64,000 nt of DNA, from positions 7,623,501-7,687,500 of the forward strand of contig NC_092602.1 in NCBI RefSeq assembly GCF_047663525.1, in the 5' to 3' direction. The position numbers were made by a program, and so were the translations under genes. The notes below the pieces were generated by a model, which was not told the origin of the DNA, did not search any database, and saw nothing but the letters and a program-made list of their open reading frames with translations. The stretch comes from Anas platyrhynchos. Its lineage: Eukaryota; Chordata; Aves; Anseriformes; Anatidae. Below, one piece after another: positions 1 through 23,244 of this stretch (positions are counted from its first letter, which is position 1; every line of letters begins with the position of its first letter).

Positions 1-536
1 TCTAGAACCTACTCCAGGAAATTCTTAGGTAAAGCAACCACCAACATTGTCTGATGCTTAGAGAGTCTGGAGCCTCACTGGCAGGAAAGAAAAATGAAAC
101 CTTTTGTCTCTCTTCCACTGAGTGCCTGCTTGTATCCACTTGTGCAAGTGAAGGAAAGGGGCTTAGCGCAGTGCCAATCGTGCTCTCAGGATGGCGAACT
201 CTCATCGTCCCCCCATACCTAGGCTGTGACTCTTAACAGGGCAGAGACACGAGGCATGTGCTCAGCATCCCCTGCTGTCAGGACTCAGTTACGCCCATTC
301 GCATTGACAAACTGATACCTGCAGAATTAGGCGTGGACTGATGGATGCCAGCGATACCTGCGAACAGTTGTCGTCCAGCGGTTCTGTGGAAATGACACTG
401 CGTATTTTTGGGAGAGCCATGTGAATGTCTTGCTCCTTGCAGCTCTTTATTCTGCTGTCAGCTGTCATCTCCTGGGTCCCAACAGCTCTCCAAACCACAA
501 ACCCAGCAGCTGTGCGGGACTCCATCCCTGTGAGGA

Positions 537-560
537 CGTCTGTCTGTCTGTCTGTATGTA
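537..560. repeat. (GTCT)n/(GTAT)n microsatellite
   Basis: Short tetranucleotide run of about four GTCT units followed by two GTAT units. Confidence 0.8.
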
Positions 561-2061
561 TGCAATCCTAAGGCAAGGGCCTTAAGTTATCTAATGAAGA
601 TGCAGTAATGAGATGAAGAAAGGTGCCTTCTGCTACATGTTTGCTGAGAGGAAAGTGACTCATTCAGTTGCAGGAGTAGGCAATTGAAATGCACAGCACA
701 TCTCTTCATTTAAGGAGGAACCTATTTAATCCCATTGCAATTTTATTTATTTAATAACAGTGATGGAAGAGATTGCAAGAAGAAAGTCAGAATGTTCCAA
801 CGTGCTAGTTGGATGTGGTTTCTTAAAACTAACCCCTTAATCCGAAAGACTTAGTTGCACTACTAAACCCAGAAATATGAGAAAATTGGGTTTTAATGAA
901 CTGGATAACAGACCAAAGGAGACCTCCTTGTGCTGAGCTGCTACTCAATAGGAACAGAAACTGCCTTAACATAGCAGCTAGGTTTTGTTTTGTTTTTTAA
1001 AAACTTCATCAGTGCAGTCCTTCGTGTTCTCATTTGTCATGTCGTGTTTTAACAAGGTCCTGTCTATTTCACCTTGAACTGTCGTTAAAACACTCACCCC
1101 CGTTCCGTAATGGCCAGGAACCTGGAATTGTCCTTGCAGTGTTGGTTTAGGAGTCACTCGCTCCACTTGTGATACTTGATACTTCTAAGACACGTGGCAA
1201 AAAGGAAACATCAGCTCCAGCAAATGAGATAGAGGGAGCGCAGTAATCCAGCAGGTACTCAGGATCCCAAAGTAGATTTAACAAGTGGGATCAGCAGCTC
1301 CAAACACAGCACTCACCTTTACTTTTGAGATAATGGTTAATAAACCAGTCGTGCTGCACAGTCCCTGTTGCACAGAGAGAAGATGCCTGCTGAGATTAAG
1401 GTTACAAAGAACTTTCCCACAGTTAAGTAACAGGTGGCTAGGCAAGCACTGACTATGCTAGCATCATGTAAGGGAAAGGGAATGAATCTCCCTTTAGCAA
1501 ACTGCAAGGGAAGCAATGGTAAACAAGAAACAAGTACATGCAAATGAAAGGCAAGTCACTAGCACTTTATATTAATATAAACTTAGATCAGCAACTTGCC
1601 ATCAAGATGGATGCTAGATCAATTAACGACAACGGAATAATTTTGCACAGAACAGTGAGAAGTGAGGTTACAGGCAGTGCTGCGTGCACAAGGACTTTAT
1701 AGCTGTATGCACTTGTCCTACTTAGGATGGTAAATTCCAGATATGCCTCTGCAGCAGGCAAACTCTCTACTCCCTACTCGGCTATAAAAAGCAAGATTGT
1801 TTTAACCAAAAGCCAAGAAAGGAAGCGTCTGGGTGCTGCAGCAACAATTCCCTTAGATTGAAAGGGAAAAAGCACACAGCAGGGACAAGCGGAAAGAATG
1901 TATCTATAGATATGTACATAAACCACAGTGCTGTAATTTTTGTATGTAGCAGTAATGTAAATAAATGTATGGTTTTTATAAGATACATATTATAAAAATC
2001 TATAAAGGCATATTTTTAGTAAAAACAATGCTCTACTTCTTTTGTAAATAGTTCTCTTCAG

Positions 2062-2067
2062 AATAAA
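2062..2067 (+). terminator. Candidate plus-strand poly(A) signal
   Basis: Canonical AATAAA about 12 nt after a TGTAAATA element. A second AATAAA lies about 100 nt upstream at 1960-1965. No cleavage site can be proven from sequence. Confidence 0.4.
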
Positions 2068-2090
2068 ACAGATCATTTATACGAAACCGT

Positions 2091-3005
2091 CTCAGCTCAA
2101 GTCACTGCTTATCCTGCCTAGCTGCAGAACAAAGTCACTTCTTGAACCATTATCTTTAACACTTGGCAGCATCTTTAGTACCTCATCACCCCAAGAAATT
2201 CACCCACACAAAGCATGTGCACACATTCAGAAAAGAACGGTCCAGGAGAAAGACCATTTGAAGCACTCACATCTCCTGCTGCACAGGAAAATAGAAAGGC
2301 AAGTCTTCAAGTCTTCACCACCATCCAGCCACTTGTATCCTTTACCAGCCTTTAGGTGGAGGGATATTCAAACTTAAGGCATTCAGACAAAACACAGGCA
2401 ACAAACATGCCCAACTTGACCCAGTTGGGATTCGGACCACTGTGCCCTGAGGTTTCCCGTCTGCACAGTTGCAGCAGGCCAGCGCAGGCAGAAGAGGCAT
2501 CTTTGCACAGCAAATTTTCATCACACTTCTTGAGAAGCGAGGACCTGCCTTCAGTAACCTGCTTGTGTGCCAAGCACATGGAGCGATAAACTGGCAGCAA
2601 GCACATGGTGATAGCTGCGTGGCTCCTGTACAGAAACACAAACGTTCAGAAACGCCTGTGAAAGCAAGGAGAGACTCCAGGTGCTTTGTACACACAGGGT
2701 CTGACCCTGGCTGCCTTGGATGAGATGCTTTCAAGCTCTCTCAACACTTTCTATAGAACAAAGATTCTAGCAAAATCATTTAGCACCTCTCACACAGAAA
2801 TATGGTTACCAGTTCCAACCTACACTTTGATTCACATTTAAAACTACAATAGCAACCAAACAACCAGGAAAGCGTGAATTTTTGTTTTGCCAATACCCCC
2901 TGCCAGGAAGAAAAACCCTCCACATACAGCAGAAGGGCTCATCCCTGGCTTGCCACCCTCCACCTCCAGATGCTGGACTGCAGAGGAAACAGAGCCTTGA
3001 AAAAG
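2091..3005. other. Spacer between two converging 3' ends
   Basis: No exon, repeat family or RNA gene recognised. Open frames on both strands around 2340-2740 overlap one another and match nothing I know, so I treat them as chance. Confidence 0.4.
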
Positions 3006-3023
3006 ATTTGGCAGCTTGTAACC

Positions 3024-3029
3024 TTTATT
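3024..3029 (-). terminator. RAB35: Distal RAB35 poly(A) signal candidate
   Basis: AATAAA on the minus strand about 2.5 kb after the RAB35 stop codon, in an AT-rich context. Confidence 0.45.
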
Positions 3030-3374
3030 TTTAGTTTTTTAAAATTATTTAAAAAGCATAATTAGAAACTTTCATTACAGAAATAATCCTAGCAAACCAG
3101 TTAGACATTCCATTGCTCGACATTTAGGAAACTTCACATCAGCACACCACTAGAGATGCAGTCCCCACCCCTTCCAATTGAATAGTCGGTGGCAAGAGCA
3201 GATATAACTGCTCCTTTACAGCCAGCACTAGAAAAAAAAAATCCCACTTCAAGCCAGGAAGCTGGACACCTGGCTTGGCAGAGTTCAAATTGTGGACACA
3301 AAGACCTGGACTCAAAGAGGACCAATCTTTCCACATAAGAGAACACTCCAGGCTTGGGTGCACCATTTCCTCAT

Positions 3375-3380
3375 TTTATT
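3375..3380 (-). terminator. RAB35: Proximal RAB35 poly(A) signal candidate
   Basis: AATAAA on the minus strand (GCAATAAAATG context), followed within about 30-60 nt by T/G-containing sequence. About 2.1 kb after the stop codon. Confidence 0.45.
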
Positions 3381-4764
3381 GCATCAATTCCAGTAAATTC
3401 AGACATTTTCTTTACTTTTTCTGCCTGTACGAAGTTGCTCCCTCCTAGACCTGCAGACTCGCTACCACAAGGGTCCCGAAGGAATGCAGTAGAGCCCTTA
3501 AACCTGGAAGTGGCAACTGCCACAGGACAGCTCCGTTTCAACAGGAAGGCTTTGAGGACTGACAGAGCTCCTTCCCTGTGCACACACCACATCCAACACC
3601 AGAAAGCAGACAGGATGGACACCTGGTGCAACTTAAGCTGCCACTTTCCATAGCCGCTCGAGTCTTACAAATATCAGAGCTCACACTAGCATCCCAGCTC
3701 AACCTTATTCTTGGGCTACCAATGAAAGATATGTGAAGGAAACAGATGGGTGAAGGCAGCTGGAAAAGTACTCCCAGCACCTGAACTGATTAAAAACGTG
3801 TTACACATTCATCATTTTCATTATTTTTTTTTTAAAAAAAAGGTCCTTAAAGTGATTGATTGTGATGTGATTGTATGATTAGGACTCTTACCACAACCTG
3901 TAAAAGCTAAAAAAAGAATGTAGGCAAAATAAGTGACTAAATTTTAGCCTCTCCTGGGGGACAGGGAGGGAAGGGAGAGAGGAGGGCTGATTCAGAGCTC
4001 ATGGGCATTGGTGAATCACATCCTACCAAACCAAGGCCAACAATTCCAAAGGGCCTCACACTGACAAATTGAGTACGTCCATCTTTAAGGTCTTAAAGGA
4101 AGTCATATCCTCCATGCCTTTTAGTCATTTTTAAGATTCCGTTTAATTATTATTTCAGCAATTATTCAGGTGCTGAGCACGTACATTCAGCCCAGACATT
4201 TGATATCTTCGTTACACACACATACTCTCTCCACCTTTAACTATACCTACCCAGGCCGATGAACTGAGCCCTCGCTTTCCCAGAGAAGCCAGCAAGGGCC
4301 AGGAAAACATTACTGAGCACAGCAAGACCAGTTTGTTTCCAGGGGTGACCCTCCACCACCACATAACCCAAGCAAGCAAGCTTTCCATTTCCTCACATTA
4401 AACAGCAGTCCTCCTTTCTACTAGAAGAATCCTGGGAATGATCCTGCAGCAGCTTCCATATTCAGACACCAATCTACAACAGCTGGATTTATTGTCATAC
4501 CTTTTCTCACTCAAAAATAGCTTTGCCACCAAAATTCACATTCAAGTTCAGATCTCATTTGTTGACAGGGCAATGAGGAGAAGGGGTATTGTGTTTTTTT
4601 TGGCAGAATCACAAGGTTTTTGTTCTCAAAAGAAATGGACCCTCACTTAGGACCGTGGCAGAACCAAAAGCAGAGGTCAAAGGAGTTTAATTTTGCCTTA
4701 AAAAAAAAATGTTTTATCCAAGTAAATCCCACTTCTGCAGGTTGGTTTGTTTTTCAGTATCTTG

Positions 4765-5100
4765 ATACAAACTGAAGGAGAGCACAGGTACGGCTGGGCT
4801 GCAGCAGAAGAAGGTGAAACCCAAGGACGCAGCCACAAACCTGGACCATGGCAAACTGAAATTCAAGGCCCCAGCAGCAGCACCAGCTGCCAGCCCAGGG
4901 GCTGGTGAAGTGAAACCCCAGGCTCCAGCAGCAACGCCTGCGATCCTGGTACCTAGAAAAACAAAGCCTGAGCCCCAGTAAAAGCCTGGAACTCAAAGTG
5001 AAGCCACAGGCCCCAGGGGCACCAGTTGCCAGCCTGGAGCCCAACAGAAAGGAAGCCGGAGGCCCCAGGAAGCAGTTCCTGCCAGCCTGGGGCTGACTCG
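4765..5100 (+). repeat. Degenerate ~50-bp repeats with a Lys/Pro/Ala-rich reading on the plus strand
   Basis: Four imperfect units of about 50 bp (near 4861, 4909, 4998 and 5050) share a core like AAGTGAAGCCCCAGGCCCCA. On the plus strand an open stretch without ATG runs from about 4765 to a TAA near 4981 and reads motifs such as KFKAPAAAPAASP and VKPQAPAATPA. Later units need frame changes to keep this reading. It lies antisense within the probable RAB35 3' UTR. It could be a decayed coding minisatellite or pseudogene fragment, or a non-coding minisatellite. I do not recognise a parent protein. Confidence 0.55.
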
Positions 5101-5518
5101 AATTAAGAACTTTGTACTACTTCTTTAAAAAGGTGAACTCTGCAGTCCATGATTGGTTGACATTAAGAAGGCATAAGCCAAAGCGACAACAGGGAGGCGA
5201 GGCTGGTTAAAGCAATATACATTATATACAAACTCTTGGGTTAATTAGTCCACTTGGTAGGCAACGTCCTTTCTTGTCTACAAGGCGCACTGGAATGAGC
5301 AGGGGAGGAGAGGGGGGCAAGATTCCATCCGATACCTTCTTGGCACTGAAGTGGTAAGGTGCCAGCGCCTCTTGATAGAAAACATGGAGAGAAAATAATC
5401 TTTAAATAACGGCACAAAACTGAGAAAGTCCTCCCAAAGCCTGCCCCAGTGGAATTGCCCGAGTCTAGCTGGAGGGGCTGATCTGTCAGAGCAGAGTCTC
5501 TGCAGCAGGGAAAGGGCA

Positions 5519-17573
<12,055 letters not shown>

Positions 17574-17994
17574 GGCCGGGGGCGGCGGGCGGGAGGCGGG
17601 GGGGGGGGGAACCGGAGCTGAGGGGGGGGCGGCGGCGGCCCCGGGCCCACTTCCCGACCTGCGGCCGGAACTGACAGCCGCGCTGCTGCACTGCGCATGC
17701 GCCGCGCCGCCGGGGCGGGGAGGGTGTGGGGGGAGAGGCGCGCACGGAGCATGCGCACAGCGCGCCCGGTGCTGGGTGTGGAGGGGGTCCGCGCCCCCCC
17801 CTCCCGCCGCTCCCCTCAGGCGGCCGCCATGATGGTGGCTGGGCGCTGAGGGGAGGAGAGGGGCGGGGGTGTGTGTGGGGCGGGTGTCGGGGTTACGCAG
17901 AGGTGCTGGATGGTTTTGGGGTGTGAAGGGGGCAGCTGTGCCTGCATCACCTCACACTGCCGTGGTTCAGAGTGCACTAAAGGGTGTTACACGT

Positions 17995-18115
17995 CCAGAG
18001 GTGTCCCACCTCCACAGGGAGTTCCCTTCTCCAGAGGTGTCCCACTTCCACCAGTGTCCCACTTCCAGAGGGGTTTCCCTTTTCCAGAGGAATTTCCCAC
18101 TTCCAGAGGGGTTTT
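17995..18115. repeat. Minisatellite, CCAGAGG..TCCCACTT units
   Basis: Five or six imperfect units of roughly 19 bp (some doubled to about 35 bp). Each starts CAGAGG and contains TTTCCC or GTCCCACTTC. It lies about 400 bp upstream of RAB35 exon 1. Confidence 0.8.
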
Positions 18116-18799
18116 GTGCATGGCTCAGTTCTTGCTGCCATCACACAGGGGCTGGCTGCACTCACGGTATAAAGCTGTGACCCCTTCTAGGTGGAGACAT
18201 AGCACAGGAAAAGCTCTGTTTGTCTCTTTGGATCCTTTCCTAACAAAAACATCTGTTCTTGTTGGCAATCAAACTCCTTGACAATGCAGTGTTTTGGCTT
18301 ACATACCTCATTTATTCAGGATTTCATTTTTCTTCACATTTTTAAGGCTTAAAAATAACAAAGGCAATGTGCTAGTCATTGCATCTATCTTCAAAGTAAT
18401 TATGTCACCACTAATTTTTGTTTAGCACAGATTCAAACCAAAACACTGACAATATTTAATTAAACCGAGTTTTGTGGTGGTTTTTAATTATTTTAAACAC
18501 AAGCTTACAGTTCATTGACAGAAGTATCTCATTACCACACTTCAGTTTTTCAAGTGGGGAGAGCTGTCTTGGCTCTGAAGCGCACAGACCTCTACCAGCA
18601 GCTGAGCCTACAGATAGGCAACGTGAGGATGGCACAGAAATCAGGGACAATTAACCTGAATATGTCAGTCCATAATGTTTTTGCTAGCTACAATATAAAT
18701 AGTAGTTCTAAAGATACTTAGGATGCACCTACATAGAGGATCTTTTTGGTAGCACCAAGGCACAAGTGAAAGATAGAAATCAGTGAAACAGCACCACTG

Positions 18800-18972
18800 C
18801 AGACCATGTCAGTGAGCGTTTGGAGGCTGTTCAGGCACCAGAACAGGTTGCCCAGAGAGGTGGTGGTGGTGTCCTGCCTGCCTGCACGCTGCCCTGAGCA
18901 ACCTGCTCTATCTGCCTGTTCAGCTGGACTCGCTGAACCCCAGAGGTGCGTTCCAGCCAAAATTACACTGCA
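18800..18972 (+). mobile_element. CR1 LINE 3' fragment
   Basis: The stretch from TGGAGGCTGTTCAGGCACCA through AACAGGTTGCCCAGAG to CCCAGAGGTGCGTTCCAGCC follows the familiar 3' part of the avian CR1 consensus. It is diverged and 5'-truncated. Confidence 0.85.
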
Positions 18973-19936
18973 AGCTGTGAATGTTTCTTAGAAAATGACT
19001 GGTATTTGGTAGTGGTATTGCTTTCTCCCTTAACGTTGGCTCAAAAGCTGTAGATTAATTTCTTTAGTTTTACACAATAAGGTTGTTTAGGAGAAATAAG
19101 AATATTTTTAAGGCAGATGTCTCTAACCAGTTCTAGAGTTATTTCCTATTTCTTCTACATAGGATACTGTAGTATGGTTCCACTGTTACATTTTTGTTAT
19201 TCTTATGGAACTCATTAGAAATATCTGGAAACAACCCAACACAGAATGGCTAAAATAGCATGTCTAGAGTGAAGATCTCTTTAGCATATAAAATTGCACC
19301 TTTTAAATACTTCTGATCAAAAACACAACTAATGCCTGTGTGTTTAGTTACAAACCTACCCTAAGCTTAACCTTCAAAATACGTTTTATCCTTCGAAAGC
19401 TCACCCCTATCACACTCTTCTTGTCCAGAAATCCACTTGGATGACCTCCATCTCACATTCCTACGCCATGATCTCTGCAGTTCATGCATTTAAACACCAC
19501 GCTCTGTAGCTCATTCACTGCGATCCTCAGAGGTATGTGTAGCTAACTGAGGAGCAGGAAAGAGGCTGGAGCACTACCAGACATGAAGGGGTGCCATTCT
19601 GCAGGCCCATGCTCACAGAAACCCTGCTGGAAATGGGTCTGCAGCTAGCCCAAACCTAGCCCAGTGTTAAAGCAACACCCCTGCATTTCATCTGCTGCAG
19701 TACAGCACTTGGGCAGCCCGTCGTATAACCCAACGTATGCCCCAAGTGCCAGGATGCCCAAGGGGGCTGCACCTTTGCAGGGAGATCCCTTGAATCCATC
19801 ATACAAACCAGTAGCTCAACCCCAAAATTACAGTGCTCCCATTACCTTTATTTTTAAGCTCATGAAACCTCATGTGAGAAGTGTAAGATGAGGTCACAGT
19901 GCCAAATAAAATGAACCATACACAACTGTGTGACTC

Positions 19937-19969
19937 AAAAAAAAAAAATATATATATATATATATATTG
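19937..19969. repeat. A-run plus (AT)n microsatellite
   Basis: About 12 A followed by about ten AT units. Confidence 0.9.
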
Positions 19970-21454
19970 TTTTCACATTTATCTCTTTTCCATTGAAATT
20001 TTTAACACCTTGTAAGTTTAAATATAGCTCAAATTATTTTGTGATCTTCTTGAAATACACACAGTTCAGCTGTCACTCAGAGACAGCTGCTTGACAGTTC
20101 AAAGATGTTATTACAGTCAGTTGTAGGAAAAAAATTATCTTATACTGACAACTGGTATTTTCAAGACATTTGAAATGAGAAAAAAATTAATTCCTTAGTC
20201 TCCAAGTTGGCACAACCAATTTATCAGATCTCATGTTGTGGCAAAAATTATGGGTATTTTATCTCTGATGTATTATATTGCAGTGCATAAATAGTTTAGT
20301 GAAAAGTAGCTATCAAAATCCAAATTCAGTGTTTCGCTGTAATTGAAAAATCAGCATATTCTCCGTAAGTGCAAGTGAGCTCCTACCTTTCACTCCTCCC
20401 TCTCGGAAACAACTAAACTGAGTGTAGACATAGCTGCTATTTGGCAAGATGAACAAGTTTTTCCACTTCACATTATACAAGGTCAAAATACAAATCTTCA
20501 AAATACCCTAAATTCAACAACAAAATTGCAATTGGCTAAAATTAATAAGTTAATAAAAAAGCCTTTTATTAACTGTAATTTTCGTTTGTGCATTTAAGTG
20601 GAGCATCAGTTAGAATCCGAGAGAAAAGAGGTAAGCCAAGCTGCCTGTGATTGAAAGCTCAAACTGCTGTTCTTTAGAAAAACTTGCAATTTTTTCCTCT
20701 TTCCTGTCTACATTAGTGAAATAAGCAATTTCAGTACAAACACTGTGCTGCTTGCCACCTATCTGGTAGTTTTTGAATAGTATAAAAGTCTGTTTAAATC
20801 TGCTTCAGTGCACAGTAGTTTTTGCATTGCATGGTTTAACTGCTGTTCCTGTTATCCCAAAACACAGTTCATTCATTATAGGTGAAATTAATCACAACAC
20901 ACCGAGACTGCCACATCCTTAAGAGCATTTTTAGTTGAGTTTTCACTCTGATTATTATCAATTCATCACAAAAATGGAGTTTAAGATTTAAAGGAAAGTA
21001 AATTAAAAACAAAACAAAACAAAACAGATGTACTATTCTATTACCACTCATCCTTACGATCTTGTAGACCAGCTTTGATATTTAGGAACCTGGAAATTAG
21101 TAAATACAGTATTTTTCTTTAGAGGAGGAAGAAAGATACACTGTGGTACTACTGACCAGTTAATTCTTCGAAGTATACTAAAACAAATTATTCCCACCTA
21201 AAATATAGGGGTTGGATGTGAGAGAGGAGCAATATATAAAGCTTGTGATGCCTAAAACTACCATAACGTTTAGGTGGAATAGTCTTTAGATTGCTTACAA
21301 CAGTTTTATAAGCAATGACATATAAACTACATTGAGCTACTCCAAGGGATATCCACCAATACTTGGAAGTTTTCTGCTCAGTGTAGTTACTCATAGCTCA
21401 CTGTCAAACAGCATGCAGGCAAGTAGCTTCCTACAGTGAATTATCCCATGACTG

Positions 21455-22035
21455 GTTCTGCTTATTACTTCCATTAATTATCTGGATGAAGGGATAGAGA
21501 ATACATTTTTTTAATCTTTAGATAATAAAAATTGGAAGAGCTTTGCAAGTATTTTGGAAGGCAAATACAGAATTCAAAACCACCTTCAAAAATGCAGATA
21601 AACGTTATGAAATAAGTAGTCTGGAAGTTCAGTAAGACCAACTGGAAACTAGTGGAATTTTGTAGATGTAATCAACTGCATGAATACAATGTTTAACATA
21701 AATAGCTAAAGAGCAATTTTGAAGCCTGGATTCATAGTTGATCACAAACTGTACATGTTTTTAACAGCAGACTTGTTGCCATAAAATAAAAAGGAGCCAA
21801 ACCTCATGTTGGGATAGACAGCTGTGTCTTACGTAGGACTTGCAAAGTAATAGTCTCCACTAGAAGACTTGGTCCAGCAGTGGACACCACGAGACAACTA
21901 CAAGTCAGAATGGAACAAATATGAAGGGCAACAGGATAGGTTTAGAAAACATGATCTACGTGGAAACTTAATAGATCCATCCTTGTTTCATCCAGGAAAG
22001 AGAACACTACAGGGATGATGTGGCTGTTGCACAAA
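21455..22035 (+). mobile_element. Highly diverged CR1-like LINE fragment
   Basis: Opens with TTATCTGGATGAAGGGATAG, matching the conserved CR1 stretch that reads L.LDEGI near the end of the reverse transcriptase. Weaker co-linear resemblances follow, for example around 21730-21760 to the CR1 part reading LGVLVD. It is heavily decayed and the boundaries are approximate. Confidence 0.45.
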
Positions 22036-22833
22036 TTAACTGTTCTCAATGCCTGCGGGAATGGGCCAGGCAGTAACAGACTCCAGTAGCAGCAAGGAAG
22101 GCTTTGGTAGACATGAGGTAAGCTCCGACAGTCTGAAAGTGCTTCTAATAAAATAGATGGCATGGACGAGTTATAGAATCACCAGCGTATGATGCTGTAG
22201 AACAATTATATGGAAATCAATTAGGAATGGTTCAGTCGGAGCTGAGCCTATTTTAGATGAACAGTAAAGCAGCTGACTTTCCCAAGTCACTTCCAATAGT
22301 TCCGCCTGGCTTCTGCAGCAAATCACTTGCTTGCCAGGAGCCTGTACCACAGGCTTGGAAGCTGACAGAACATCAGGAGCTTTTTGACAGGCTTTTGACC
22401 AGAACAAAGCACAGCACTCCCAAATACCTACTCAAGACTGTATCTTGCTATTTCAGGAATTAGCGTGGTGAAGATTAAATGTTTTTAGGTTTGCTGCTAC
22501 TGCCACAGCAATCAGCAAATCAGTTCTAGTGGAGGGTGTGATCCCTTGTGGTTACATTTTATGCTCTCAAATTTTATGATGTATAGTATTGTATTCTCCC
22601 ATCATCATGGTTTGAGCCATCCAGAGTTGAATCCCCCCTCTTTGAAACTACAGATCTTGATGCTCTAGCTTCTGAGGTGCAGCCATCTGCTCTGTAGGTT
22701 CCTTAAACAGATACAGCTCGCTTAACTACTACTCTGCATAGAATGCAAAACAAATTTTCCCTCTAAAAATTGGCATTTTGCAACACAATTTTTCACTATT
22801 TACATCAAGTGGCATTAAAGGTGTTAGTTAATT

Positions 22834-22853
22834 AAAAAAAAAAAAAAAAAAAA
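22834..22853. repeat. Poly(A) run
   Basis: About 20 consecutive A on the plus strand. Confidence 0.9.
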
Positions 22854-23244
22854 CGCAAGTGCATAGTTGGCCAGGTAAAGTAAAACACGGCTTTCTTGGG
22901 GCAGTACAACTCATTGACAAAAAAATCTGTGTGTTGGAAGTGCCAAGTATCTTTCAAAGCCTTTGAAGACAAAAATAGAGGACTTTTCACAAGTCAAATA
23001 ACAAAAAGCTGGATGTAGTCAAAAATACTTTGGAAATGAACAGGAGCAATTACAAATTTCATTAAATGTCACTTCTGGCTTGGTTTTAAACCGTAGCCTC
23101 TTCAGTTTTGCAAAAGGGTTTTTATAGATTGTAGCACTACCCACTCTACAAACCGTATGCCCTAGAAAAAGCAGGTCCAAAAAGTAAATCACAGTATTAG
23201 TTTGTTGACAAATGAATGTCTAAAAAGAACAGCTTACACCAGAA

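Larger units (their letters stand above)
1..2090 (+). other. Possible plus-strand 3' UTR end (BICDL1 by synteny)
   Basis: No convincing coding exon is visible on either strand. Near the right end the plus strand carries two AATAAA hexamers (1960-1965 and 2062-2067) and two perfect Pumilio motifs TGTAAATA (1956-1963 and 2043-2050) in AT-rich DNA. This is what the end of a long 3' UTR looks like. In human, BICDL1 lies next to RAB35 and converges on it, so this may be its 3' UTR. The gene identity is inference from synteny only, because no BICDL1 codons are seen here. Confidence 0.35.
3006..5518 (-). other. RAB35: RAB35 3' UTR (probable extent)
   Basis: Runs from the RAB35 stop codon to the most distal plausible poly(A) signal. 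Minus-strand AATAAA hexamers lie at 4488-4493, 3375-3380 and 3024-3029; the last two are followed on the transcript strand by T/G-rich DNA, so alternative polyadenylation is plausible. The region contains a degenerate repeat at about 4765-5100 (separate entry) and a mixed T/A homopolymer at about 3825-3841. The full length is inferred. Confidence 0.5.
17850..23240. other. Intergenic region between GCN1 3' end and RAB35 promoter
   Basis: About 5.4 kb with no coding exon or RNA gene recognised. It holds a minisatellite (about 17.99-18.12 kb), one clear CR1 fragment (18.8-18.97 kb), an (AT)n microsatellite (19.94 kb), a probable old CR1 fragment (21.46-22.04 kb) and an A20 run (22.83 kb). Confidence 0.75.

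Noticed and set aside
1..2090. Firm assignment of the left edge to BICDL1
   Set aside because: No BICDL1 codons are visible. Synteny and 3'-UTR-like signals are suggestive only, so the gene symbol was left blank.
2342..2734. 130-codon minus-strand frame and overlapping plus-strand frames downstream of RAB35
   Set aside because: Several frames overlap on both strands, with no recognisable domain and no splice or promoter context.
4754..5044. 96-codon minus-strand Cys/Leu-rich frame
   Set aside because: It is the antisense reading of the Lys/Pro/Ala repeat block and inherits its bias.
18456..18721. Short overlapping frames between GCN1 and RAB35
   Set aside because: 60-70 codon frames on both strands next to a CR1 fragment, at the length expected by chance, with no recognisable features.
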